NCBI RefSeq assembly: GCF_000002425.4
Contig: NC_037254.1
Location: forward strand, 18,718,880 to 18,782,879
Reading direction: 5' to 3'
Length of the DNA stretch: 64,000 nt
From: Physcomitrium patens
Lineage: Eukaryota; Streptophyta; Bryopsida; Funariales; Funariaceae
Under the pieces are notes generated by a model. It was not told the DNA's origin. It was given only the letters and a program-made list of their open reading frames with translations, and did no database searches. The number at the start of each line of letters is the position of its first letter. The first letter of the stretch is position 1. Made by a program: the position numbers and the translations under genes. Shown here in pieces: positions 50,611-61,917 of the stretch.

Positions 50611-51009
50611 GAAGAACATGAAAATTTAGAAACAAAAAAAATCCTTGAAAAAAAAAAAAAAAAAAAAAAAAAATCATTGATGAACAAGAAAATAAATTGA
50701 TGTATTTGAAATACTTTGAAATTGTGGTGGAATCATTACATTACAGCATTAAATCTTCACACTGATATCATGTTTTTCATTTTTTTAAGATAAGTATTTA
50801 CAAGATATTGCATTCAATTGCATTCAATTGCATTTAAACATAAAAATAAGACCAATGATCCTATTTGATTAATATATAAAAAATATTGAATTAATTTAGG
50901 TCTCTCTTCACAATGTTGTTGCAACAATTTGCATGTTCCCCAAGGCAAATTAAATCATTGGGTGTACCCCAGTTGTGTCAAAAAAGAAAAAAGAAAAAAG
51001 AAAAAAACG

Positions 51010-51054
<45 letters not shown>

Positions 51055-51300
51055 AAAATTGCACATGAATATTAGGCAATTGGATGATGCAAAAAAAATT
51101 ACAAGCACACTAATACCATTTTTTTTTCTTTTTTTAATAATCGAATTGAGAATCAAATTAATTTTACAAAAAGAATTCAGCTTTACAACCTAGAAAGTTA
51201 AATTTTGAAAAAAATAATTATTTAGAGAGCCATGAAATATTTGTTTAAAAATAAATAAATAAATAAAATCTCAAATTCAAGATGTGAAAATGGTTCTCTG
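48990..51300. other. AT-rich intergenic DNA with simple repeats
   Basis: Holds a TA tract (50136-50158), an (AAAT)n tract (about 50582-50608), a poly-A run (50648-50673) and a (GA)n tract (about 51016-51049). No gene supported. Confidence 0.65.
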
Positions 51301-51339
51301 TGCACAGAATCAGTCGAACCATTGGATGATTAGTAGTGT

Positions 51340-51596
51340 TGGATGAATGAAACGCTTGAGACGGAAAGCTCCTGACTGACCCTGGCCAGGCGGGCTGGGC
51401 CCGGCCGGGTCGTGATCGGGTCGGTTACAGACCCGCCCGGGTATATTCCAGCAGTATTGGCGACATGAGGCCTCTTCGTCGTTGCAAGCTCGAGAGGTGG
51501 CCAATCTCAACCGCGGCGTTATTGTTATATGAGAGAATTGCAGTGATAGATTTAGTGAGTGATTGCTCGGGGTTTTTTGATTTCTGAACCGATACC
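51340..51596 (+). promoter_or_regulatory. GC-rich promoter of UTP23
   Basis: A sharp switch to GC-rich DNA just upstream of the start codon. TGGGCC at 51396-51401 matches the plant site II element (TGGGCY) frequent in promoters of ribosome-biogenesis genes. No TATA box is evident. A tandem telo-box-like AGGGTTTAGGGTTTGG lies in intron 2 at about 52004-52019. Both element types are known from plant ribosomal genes; function here is inferred. Confidence 0.5.
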
Positions 51597-53807
51597 ATGA
51601 GGGTCAAGAAGCAGAAACAGCTTCGACGTCACGTGAGCTTCTACAAAACCTGCTTTGGATTCCGGGAGCCCTTCAAAGTTCTCTGCGATGGCACGTTCGT
51701 GCACCACAATCTCGCTCAAAGGCTCGGAGCTCTTCCGGATTCCCTCTCTACTCTCCTCGGAGCACCTGCGAAGCCCATCGTTTCGAGGTACATCTCGATT
51801 CCAGGTTTTGGGGTTTCCAGGGTTTATGGTTTACGTTGCAGCCGACTGCAGTGCTGAATGCTCGAATTGCAGGTGTGTGATAGCAGAGCTGAAGAAGCTG
51901 GGTGAGGCGTACTCGGGTTCTGCGCTCGCTGCTAGGCGCCTGGACTTGATCAAGTATGGTTCAAATCCTTTGCTCGTCAGTAGAATTGTGTGCTGCTATA
52001 TTCAGGGTTTAGGGTTTGGTAGACGGTCGCGTGGGGCGAATAGAGATGACACAAGTGTAATTGAAATGTATGGTCAATTCGCGTCGAGTCTGAATGGAAT
52101 TTGCGCAGTTTTTTTCCGATTTAGACAAGGGGTTTATCTTGCCCCTGGAGTGCATTTTACATCAAATACTAGAGTAGTGACGATTAGCCTGTTTAGTACG
52201 AGGTGTAGGTCTTCACTCAATTCCAGACGTTGCTCCAATTACAACACGTTTTTCATAGTATACTTCAAGGCACTAGATAATACTTTGTTGATCAGTTTTA
52301 TTTGCTCGTCAGTGTATTGAGAATTCCATTACTGGCCCGTTCCGATACCATTTAGGTTTCCCGTTTTCGAACAACAGTAACTTTGACAAGGTGCGATGGG
52401 AATTTGGTAAGATTGGGGTTTATAAGTTCATCGTGGATTCCTTTAGTGTTAGATGCACTTTTCAAGCAAGTAGCTTCTACAAGATTGACCGCTTATCGTA
52501 GTCCATGCAATTTTCAGATGCGATCATGATCCAAGTCTTCCAGCTTCAGAGTGTCTGACTACTTTGGTGGGTAGTCATAATGAGGAGCACTATTTTGTGG
52601 CTACTCAGGATGTTGATTTGCGAAAACGGCTGCGCAAGGTGTGCATTTAATAAGATCTTTCGTTTGCCTAATGCTTATACACCTTAGGTAATAGGTTGGA
52701 TGAGGCCTCATAATAAAGTTATCACCCATGTAATTTTCCGCTTTTTCTTTTACATATTCCCTGTCGCGTGGAGCACCTGCAGGTGCCGAATTCAAATCTT
52801 AGTGCCCTCATACTGCATTATCCAATTCCCATGAAGGCAAGCGGGTGTAGGGTGACCTAGAAACACTCAACAGGTTTAACTGATTCTTTCTACTGTCAGG
52901 TTCACGGCGGGGCTCTGATTTATGCAAACAATACGTCATTAGTATTGGAACCTCCCTCAGACACACAACGACTGTATGCTAAAATGGGCGAGATTGAACG
53001 CAATCGATTGAGTGAAAGGGAGAAGCATTTATTGACGTTAAGGGAAGAGAAGCTGAATAAGAAAGATGATGAGGTGAAAAGAGAGGATGGTGCAAACGGA
53101 AACGATGCCGCTGCAGGTGCCTCATCCTTGCAAATGAATAATGCTAAGAGAAAACAGAATCCCCTTGGAGTTGCCGATCGACCTGTTTTGAAAAGAAAAC
53201 GTGCTAAGGTGCTCACCTTTTTTCTTAACGTTGTCGAACAACAAAATATTTAAATCATCTGTGAATTGTATCGTATGTTAATTTCATACTTCTGCATACA
53301 ACTTCTTCACCTTAATCACCCTGCTCAACTGTTGAATGTCTCTGGTTTTCACAGGGACCGAACCCTCTATCTTGTAAGAAAAAGTCAAAGAAAGTGGAGC
53401 AGAAGAATACCGAACAAGTTGGTTTCAATACCCTTGCATCCATCTTTGATTCTTGGAACTCCTTTTTTTATTGCTTCATCTTCAGTGTCTGGTACCTTTT
53501 GTAGGTTAAGATCACAGAACTCTGATAGCACACTGTAATTTAAGTCATGCATACTGATCTGGAACAGCAATAGTTTCAGGGGCGCATATCTCAGCATTAC
53601 ATTATTAGAAAGAGAAATTACCTGTCAGTTCAAACTAGATATCATGGCGTTGGGAGTTGGTTCTAATATCTTTTGCATCAGCAGAGATCGACTGCAACTG
53701 CGAATGTAGCTGGGGCGCAAGAGAAGAAGAAAAAAGCTAGGAAGAAACGAAAGAAGTCAACACAAAACAGCGGATCAGAGAAGATAGACACTTCAGCTGC
53801 ATCTTAA
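51597..53807 (+). CDS. UTP23: rRNA-processing protein UTP23 (PIN-like domain, SSU processome)
   Basis: Six exons: 51597-51787, 51873-51958, 52502-52638, 52900-53208, 53355-53417 and 53685-53807, about 302 residues. The N-terminus MRVKKQKQLRRHVSFYKTCF, then FGFREPFKVLCDGTFVHHNL, and later HYFVATQD and PNPLSCKKK are hallmarks of UTP23, a nucleolar factor for early 18S rRNA processing. The Cys/His region around RCDHDPSLPASECL fits its zinc-binding part. The C-terminus is lysine-rich (KKKKARKKRKKS), typical of nucleolar proteins. Introns follow GT/AG. Exon 3's acceptor is uncertain: TAG before 52502 keeps the frame, while the stronger-looking CAG before 52518 does not with the chosen donor. No stop is seen. 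Confidence 0.9.
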
Positions 53808-55224
53808 TTATCTTTCAATTCCATGATGGCATCAAAATTAAGTTTTTGAGTGCTGCAAAAATTTTGTATGAACATTTTGAGGATTTAACTATCCTAGAAC
53901 TGGTGATTTATGCAACTGTCCACCAAGGTCTGAAACAACTAGGGTCAAATTCACCTTGTAACACGAAAAGATTGAAGTCCGAATAGGTTCGATGACGCAG
54001 TGGAAGATCAATGGCAAAGAAGATCCTTCGGAAGAATGGCATTTAGCAATGTCACTGTGATCAATGGGAATTATAATTATTTACATAGAAATGAAACTGT
54101 GCTAACACAAGCAAGTGACAAAAGAAATATTTAAAAAGTTTATGTTGGCATATTCATATTCTTATCGTTGTTTCGTGACATTTCGATTTATGATATGTTG
54201 TGCTAAAAAACCGACACCTCTTGTACTTTTTGAAGTAAGTTAGGGGCAGTGGGCAAGAGATTGCAACGTGCAAGGCTTGTGATTTGTTAAAATCAAGATG
54301 CCTTTTGTGGTTGGTTTTTATACTTAGAAAAAGATGAGGTAAAATGCACTTTATACCTACATGATATAAATAATATTGTTTTGTGGAATTTGTATCAGGT
54401 ACATCAAAGTGGTGGTATTTTTTAAAACTTTGAGAAGCTATTTGAAAAGTTGTGTAAAAACCTTCTAAACCTACTTTTGAATTAATTAATAAACATGATT
54501 TTGGTATTTGTCATAATTGATAAATTTTCTAAATAAGATACCACATCTAAATTCAGAATAAAAATATATATTTTGTTCATGTCATGACCTTGTTTTACTT
54601 TATATTATTTCCAATGGTTGAAGCTTTTTTCAAAATTGAGACTCTCAAAAAACAACTGTTGTTCACCAAGATGAGGGCTTTCATCAAACATTTAGACTAC
54701 GGCCTTTCACAGTGGGATTTTAGATATAAATCCCCTTTAATAGATGAATTGATCCTAAACTGAATCAATCAAAAAAATCAATCAACTTGAAGTTAGTGCT
54801 GCATGATTAAATTTAAGAAATTAATACAACAATTGTTGTGCACAATGTATTATTAGAATTGCTTGTACATGTAGTGCTTGACTGAGCTATTAAATGCAAA
54901 TATTACAAAAAAATGTATTTTTTCCCACCGTTTCTAAACAAATTTGTCATAAATTTAACAAACTGAAAAGAAAGATTTCTTTGATACATAGCAAAATTTG
55001 ATTATGTGTTCCTAATGTTAGAAGTCCATTGTTTTAAACATTTTCAACACTATTGTTATGAAACAAAACTAACAAGTAAAATTTCAAAACAAAATCTGTT
55101 AAATTTACTTCACTATCAAAACACAGATGATTTTCAAATACCTAAAGGACAAAAAAGCAAAACCAAAAATTAGGAAATGCATGGGTCCATTTAGTAAAAG
55201 CATGAGACTATTTAATATTCCCAT

Positions 55225-55264
<40 letters not shown>

Positions 55265-55450
55265 GTATTGTTTCACCCATACATCAGGCAAAATGACCCA
55301 ACACTGCTGAACATTAAAATTAATGCCTAGAAAAGCACAAACAAACCACCAAAAGTGGAAACAATTCACGCAAACAGTGCTCCTCGTGGCAACAACTCCA
55401 ATGCAAACACAAGACCAGAGTTTGTGCACAGCTGAAGCTCGACGAGAGAA
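53808..55450. other. UTP23 3' region and AT-rich spacer
   Basis: 3' UTR of UTP23, then AT-rich DNA ending in a (CA)n(TA)n microsatellite at about 55225-55266. No gene seen. Confidence 0.6.
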
Positions 55451-55499
55451 GAATAGACACACTCACACAGAGACACACACCATCACACATCGGCAAAAG

Positions 55500-56214
55500 C
55501 TCGATCGAAGCCAAGTGTAAAGGTGTGGGTGTCTGGGGTTGTTGTTGTTGTTGCTGCTGCTGCGGTGGCATCAAGCTTATCTGCAGGGTCAGCAGCTGCT
55601 GAGTCTGCTCAAGCTCCAAAGCTCTTTCTCTCTCTCGTTCTCTCTCTCTGGCTCTCCACCTGCTTTTCGTGCGCTTCTGATTGCAGAAATTCCAGATCGA
55701 GCTCGGTATCCGTTGTGTGTGTCGGCTGAGATTGCAGCTTGTGAACAGTGGTAGCTTTTGCCCTTTTATTTGTTTTTTGTTTTGTTTTCCAAAAGATTCC
55801 GGTTTGTGGTCTGGAGCTTTCAAGGTCCTGGGGCCGGTGTTCTCGTTGCTTCGGTTTGTGGGTCCACCCGTATCCTCGTTTTCACCGTCAGCTTCCGGAT
55901 GGTTTTTTTGCCCTTGTGTGGGTTTGTTGGGTTCAGCTGCATGTGGTCGCGTGAGAATTACAAGGTGTCTATTTCCTCGCAGCGTGTGTTGGTTTTTGAG
56001 CCGTGGCTTTGATGCGTGCTCAGCAGGTGGTTTGGTGTGGAGGCTGTTTAGAGTTTGCTGTCCTGTGCCCTGATCGCGGCATACTGAATCGGGTTGGAGG
56101 AGTTGCTGGATTAGGGAGGTGGAGAGGAGAGTCTTTAGGGAGTACAAGAAGCACTGGGTTGGTCCACACTGGGTTGTAGAAGTTCCGTTTGTCTGTGTTT
56201 CGTGAATTGCCGCC
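55500..56214 (+). promoter_or_regulatory. Promoter and 5' leader of the TL15-like gene
   Basis: GC-richer DNA with a GTT/GCT tract (about 55539-55563) and CT-rich tracts (about 55620-55650), the latter like plant core-promoter pyrimidine patches. It leads to a start codon in a strong context (GCCGCCATGG). The minus strand is open for 362 codons (55320-56408), but its translation is low-complexity and I treat it as a shadow. Confidence 0.45.
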
Positions 56215-56683
56215 ATGGCTGCTCTGCCTACAATTTGTTTGTCAGCTCTGAGGGCGCTGATCAGTGGGGTTTCGTTGGATTCGCCTGACGCGCCCTCAAG
56301 CGTCTCGACAAGTGCAGAACCGTCGTTGGGAGTTTCACCGCCGTGCACAACATCTTTAGCCTCCTCCTCTTCCTCCTCGAGAATCGATAACGAGCATTTG
56401 TATAACAAGGATGCCGATGAAAAATCAAGAGAGGTCAGTGGTTTCTTTTCATCACAAGAATCTACGAATTTCTTAGATGTTTTTGTTTTTTGTTTTTTGA
56501 GGCATTCGAGTGTGAGGATTCGAAAATTTCTGAATCCTCTCGGCTTTATAGATTTGAAACAGGGTGATTTGCAACCAATACTCTTATAGTTCTTTGCATG
56601 GAAGCCGGAAGACGGATTTGTCGAAAGAGTGCTCTAGATTTTCACTGGAATGGCTTCTTCGAATTTGAAGTAACTTTTGTACT

Positions 56684-56730
<47 letters not shown>

Positions 56731-57994
56731 TGTTACTTCCAAAGAATTCTAAAACCAAGTTAGATTGTCAGGCCATGTGCCTCTCTTGCCAGTGATAGAT
56801 TGAACCCATTTTGTGTGTGTTGAAATTTCGGATGTGCTTCAGTAATTATGTAGAGTACTGTTCCCCATTTTTCGAGTAGGCTGTGTAGCTTTTCTTCCAG
56901 TGAGGTAGAAAATATGAATGAAATCACCTATTTACAAATTAGTGAGTATTTTTCAGGATGAGTACATCGAACGAGACTATGAATTTGCAGGGTTGCAAAG
57001 ATTCGGACGGGCCAGTCTCGTCGCCCTTGCGGCAGCCTCATTGTGCTACTCAGCTTCAGATCCTGCACTTGCCCTTCAGGTATGTCTACAATTGAAGAAA
57101 TTTTTACTGGTTAGACTTGATGGTTGACATTCTAGCTGTACGTGTTTCCAAAATGAAGGAGGTTTTTAAGGTCTTTGATGGAGTCTGTTTGTTTAGGGCG
57201 GTGATCGATACAGACAAGAGGTGACATTCGGCCAGGACTTGACGGGAAGAAATTTATGTGGATCGACACGGACGGTAAAGCCACTGTTGTACTTGGCATT
57301 GCCTTGAATCTCATTTGCTGATGCACAAAAATGTGATTTAGCTTTGCATGGCGTAATCAAGTCGTGTCACTTTTTAAACTTTATATTCATTCTTGTGTGC
57401 AGTCCACATTTCGGCAGGAAAACTCTCAAGGGGTGAAGCTGTTAAGCACTAGCTTCTTCGAATCGGACTTGACTGGTAATTGGATTCACCGACCCTCGCT
57501 TCAGTAAAACGACAAGCCACCTCAGATTAATTTTGTTGAAGTATTCATTTGAGTTAAGTGTAAGTTCCTTTGGACTTATTAGACCTCCGTGTGTTTCCAG
57601 GAACCGATCTTGTTGATGCGAACTTTCGAGTAGCTGACTTCTCGTTAGCCGGTGTTGCAAAGGTACACCTCTTGCTGTGTGATCTTTTACTGGCTTTTAG
57701 GATTTGGTTTGTGTTTTGGGATTTCTCTGGCAGTGAATTAATAAGAATCGTTAGCCTATGTATTGTTTGGAATTAGTCCTAATAATTCAATCTGAGTGTG
57801 GTATTTTAGAGGGGTATCAGTTGTGGAATTTATAAAGGTGAAATTACCAGACAGTTTTTTTCTACTTTACATAGTGATGTTGTGGAGATCGTTTATACTA
57901 AATGCTAAAAAAAGAGCAGTTGATTTGTGGGTTTTTTAAGGATCAGGAAACATCAATCTTTGCGTTAGAGGCAGTATTGCTGAACTTAGCCTGA

Positions 57995-58027
<33 letters not shown>

Positions 58028-58777
58028 CCCGTTTCTGATCTCTCTTCATAACTGACACGCAGTCGAACCTTACCAACTCCAATCTCGAGGGAAGCTTGAT
58101 GACGGAAAATACTTGGTTTAAAAGTACCGCGATTACTGGTGCTGGTACATCTTCATTTATTCTTCAAATATCTCGCCGTGTTACTAGATTTTTTCAATAG
58201 CTTGTCCTTCTCCTCATTATGAGATGAGCACAGTCCTTAGTTTGGCTTTTGCCCTGATGTTGTCTTTGTTAAGTCTGTCATGTTTTTTTTTATAGTATGC
58301 GATACCTCATAGGATATCTTTTATTCGCTTCAGTTGCACAAACGTGGTCAGCGAGCAAAGAACTTACGGGGGGTGGTTTTGTGTTGACAGAGTTCACTGA
58401 AGCAGACTAGAGAAATGATCAGTAGAAAGAACTATTCGAGATTGCTGACGGGTTAGCACTGTTCCTTTATTAGGATTACATCTTTCTTAAAGCTTGCTAC
58501 ATTACCTTTTTTCTAATTGTAAGAATTTTGGCCGTTCATCGTGTTATACTAATATTTTCACAAACTATCACGCAATTTGCCTATCATGGCAGCTCCATTG
58601 TAATTAGATACACTTCGATGAGCACTGACATATCTTCTTTTCTACAGAACAAGCCCTGTGACTAGCGATTCTACTCACGAAACTTTTTCATGTGATTGGA
58701 GCGCGAGCAAACAGCTTGACTTTATATCAATGTACCTGCAAACCCTTCAGCTGCTCATTGAATGCGAGAAGCGTTAG
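56215..58777 (+). pseudogene. Thylakoid lumenal 15 kDa (TL15)-like pentapeptide-repeat gene with two in-frame stops
   Basis: Eight exons join in phase at GT/AG sites: 56215-56433, 56957-57079, 57197-57274, 57403-57475, 57601-57662, 58063-58144, 58391-58451 and 58648 onward. Exon 1 is a serine-rich, acid-poor transit peptide. Exon 2 gives a lumen-targeting hydrophobic core ending DPALALQ, a likely cleavage site. Exons 3-6 encode pentapeptide repeats (TDLVDANFRVADFSLAG, SNLTNSNLEGS) that align with the plant TL15 family (At2g44920 type). Exon 7 reads EFTEAD, stop TAG 58408-58410, RNDQ, stop TAG 58423-58425, KELFEIADG. Exon 8 gives the conserved family end TSPVTSDSTHETFSC but then runs on for about 27 residues to TAG 58775-58777. 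If translated, the product would end after about 218 residues without the conserved C-terminus. It is a pseudogene or a shortened paralogue. Confidence 0.82.
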
Positions 58778-61181
58778 ATTTCTATGCAGGTGACCAAGAC
58801 TGGAAGTTTTGTAGGACGAAGTACATAGCTCAAACGGAGTGAAGAACTGGTTCACGATTGTGTTGTACATTTCGTATGTAGAAGATATATTTGGTAAGGA
58901 TTGCAACTAAATCTGTACTTCAATGTGTTAGAAGAAGTCCTAGCCTTGCAGAAAAAACCCGCCCACAAGTTGGAGTCGATGTAGAAAAAGACTACTCTGC
59001 ATTGCTTTTCTTGGACTGTATATCGACTATCACTAGAAAGAGGATGAGTGATGGTTTGAATGATCAGGAAGGTAGTAGACCCTTCTTCACTCAGTCGTCG
59101 CTCTCTTTGGGTGTCACCACGTCGTTATGCTAAAGGACTGGGTGCTAGGATGCCACAAGACCAATGAGTGATGTTACTATTACTAACATTTTTGTGTGAG
59201 GATCAAAGATGGGCAGAGTGAGGCTGTTGGGCTTCCCAACAAAAACTTGTATATATAGTCTCCCACATCCGAGTCGGCTGCTTGTTATCATAAACATCAA
59301 TGTTTGGTGAATTGCAATTTGAAGTAGATCTGAGGAGAGTGTTGCAATGTGAAATTGACTGTGGGTTTTGATGCTTCTGAAATTGTTGTGCAACTCCATC
59401 GCTGTTCCAACTCAACGTTTTCTGGCATTTTGTTGTGGAACTGTGTAAAGTTTGTATGTTAAATTGAGCTCTCCACATGTTAGCAATTAGTTTCCTATGC
59501 TATTTTAATTTTTAATTTTTAATTTTTTTTGTTTTTGTTTTTGTTTTTTTTTTGAGCTCAAATCAAATATCCTTTCAATGAAATTAAGGTGTAAGTCTAA
59601 TTCCTTATATTTTAGGGTGGGTAGAAGTTTTAGATTATTTTAATTTTTTAAATATATGTCATCAACTCAAGACATTTCTATTCTTACATTTTTAGATCAA
59701 ACAATTTTTTTTGCAATAATAATATCAAAAAATTAAAATTATATAGTTAATTATTCTCAATTAATTAATTAGTCTATTTAATTTTAAATTTCAGTAGCCC
59801 TCCTATTGCATTGCATATTTTAAACAATAATATTTTTTAGGAATTAGATTTCTAAGATTTCTTTGTTTAATCATAATATTTATTGATTAATTGTATATAT
59901 GACAAATGTTTAGATGGAAGGCTTTGGACATAATAAAATAGTGTATTTCATTTTGATTCTTTTCAGAAGTTTCACAATTAGGGCATTAATTTTAGAAAAT
60001 TTTATTCTTCCAACTTGAGTAGGAAAATATAAGCTTAGGATTTTGAAGCTAAATTACCATTGCAATAACCTAAGTATAAACTTATAAAATTGTAACAAAA
60101 TAAATGATAAATAAAAAAAAATGTAAATTGTGTCTTTATTTTTTGTAATTTCTTGTAATATTGTAATTGCACCAATTATGACAAAATTAGAATTCTATCA
60201 TATATACTTATTTTATACTTCAAATGTTTTTAGGGAGATTGAAGGCACGGATTTGAAACAATTTTTATTGAAATTCTTATAATTTTTGTCTCATTTTGGA
60301 TCAAAGTTTCTATTAGTGGCTTGAAATAAGACACTTACATAATCAAGCCATTCCTTTATTGTGATTGATTTTATTCTTTTATTCCTTTATTGTGATTGAT
60401 TTTATTTTTTTATTCCTTTATTGTTATTGATTTTATAACCATAAATCTATATTAAAATAATATTTTAAAATTTTTAATTTTTTATATGTAAATTCTAATT
60501 ATTTATTTTAATATTGAATAAACATTACTTGATTTGAATATATTAGCTCCAAACATTCATTTATATTAGATTTGTAACAAATTTTTTAAATAAATTTTGA
60601 TTAGAATAATCATTGGATTCAATTTCATATAAAGTTCTAAAATATTATTTTGATTTTTTAATAGCTTTAAAAAAAACCAACCTTAATAGATATGAAAAAT
60701 AAAACAAAAATAAAAATTATTTGCAACAATGGTGTTTTTGTATAGTGTAAAGTCTTATTAAATATAAATAATGTACTTTTTTCCTTGATTTTTTTTGTAA
60801 TAATTTATTCTCTATTAGAAATTAAAAATAAATTATTATTATTGTTATTATCATAGAGCCATTAATATATTAATTCAATATTTGATAACCTTTATTTTTT
60901 GGTAGATAGATAGAAAAAAATTTATTTTTATTTTTTATTTATCCTTGATTACTTCTTAAATTGTTAGATTATTTATATTTTCTACTATGAAAAATAAATA
61001 GTTTATTAAATAAAATTCCTATCTAAATAAATTATTGACTAATAATATTTTTATTATCTTTCTGTTAACAAAAAAAATATTACTTTAGCCTTTGTAAAGA
61101 ATAGATTAATTATATTCATAAACTATAAATGTAAATTCAATTTTTTTGTCTATATCAATTAAAAGTACTAAGATGTCAAGG
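58778..61181. other. 3' region of the TL15-like gene, then AT-rich DNA
   Basis: Transcript-like composition continues to about 59480, probably 3' UTR. After that it is very AT-rich up to the LTR at 61182. Short frames at 58891-59133 and 59145-59478 show no known product. Confidence 0.55.
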
Positions 61182-61614
61182 TGTCATGGACATACATTAG
61201 AAGATTCTTCGAATATTCTTTTAGAATATTCTCTAAAGATTCTCTAAAGATTCCTTTAGAAGGTTCTAGAAGATTCTTAGAATATTCCCTAAAGATTCTC
61301 TTAGAAGGTTCTAGAATATTTTTAGAAGGTTCTAGCATATTCTGATAGATTCTAGGAAGTTGCTCGAGAAGTTTCCTAATTAGTAGAAGTTGTTGGAGAA
61401 GCGTCCTAGTTAGCGGAAGTAGCTCGAGAAGCTTCCTATTCAGTAGTATATATAGGAGTCGAGGCTGAAGGGTTCTTCAGTCTCGACAACACATCTCTTG
61501 GAGTTTTAGCTCACCTTTCTGGTGTTGTTCTTGTACTCATCTGTTTAATCTAGTTCTGCCACTTCTTCTTGAACTTCTTGTTAGATTTCAAGTCTGTATT
61601 TTGTGTCCGTGACA
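61182..61614 (+). repeat. 5' LTR of family A element
   Basis: Starts TGTCATGGACATAC and ends GTCCGTGACA. U3 holds shorter heat-shock-like units (for example TTCTAGAAGATTC at 61264-61276 and GAAGGTTCTAGAA at 61304-61316). TATATATAG starts at 61447. The palindrome arms are GTCGAGGCTGAAG (61458-61470) and CTTCAGTCTCGAC (61475-61487), with loop GGTT. Confidence 0.93.
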
Positions 61615-61637
61615 GTTTGTCGAGACTGCATTTTCAC

Positions 61638-61650
61638 TGGTATCAGAGCT
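61638..61650 (+). other. Primer-binding site of family A element (initiator Met tRNA)
   Basis: TGGTATCAGAGCT matches the 3' end complement of plant initiator-Met tRNA, the commonest primer for plant LTR elements. It starts 23 bases after the LTR end, farther than usual. Confidence 0.8.
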
Positions 61651-61917
61651 AGTTCCTTCTTGTTAGAGAGTGGATTACCCCTCTTCTTGAAGGTGTGCTA
61701 GTGTTTTAGAGGTTGCGGATTACCCTCCTCTAAACTGATATCTCTTCTTTCTCAATATTGGAGCCTTATTCTTCTTGGAGAGAGTGGATTACCCCTCATC
61801 TTGGAGTCTTAAGGCGTTTTAGAGGTTGCGGAGTACTCTCCTCTGAACCAATATTGTCCTCTTGTCAAAACTCTTTTTTCTTCTTTCTGAAGGTTAGCCG
61901 AAGGTTAAGACGTTAAA

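Noticed and set aside
50950..51193. Overlapping frames on both strands with SL and RE runs
   Set aside because: They are produced by the (GA)n microsatellite at about 51016-51049.
55320..56408. Minus-strand open frame of 362 codons
   Set aside because: It is antisense to the leader and first exon of the TL15-like gene. Its translation is low-complexity (E, Q and RE runs mirroring CT and GTT repeats), with no domain.
58334..58390. Extended exon 7 of the TL15-like gene from an earlier acceptor at 58333
   Set aside because: It keeps the frame, but the family alignment (ITGA followed by EFTEAD) needs the acceptor at 58390. The extra residues have no counterpart. Both readings meet the same stop codons.
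1119..61614. Single composite element bounded by the A LTRs at both window edges
   Set aside because: The left LTR is a 3' LTR preceded by pol, and the right one is a 5' LTR followed by gag, so they belong to two separate insertions.
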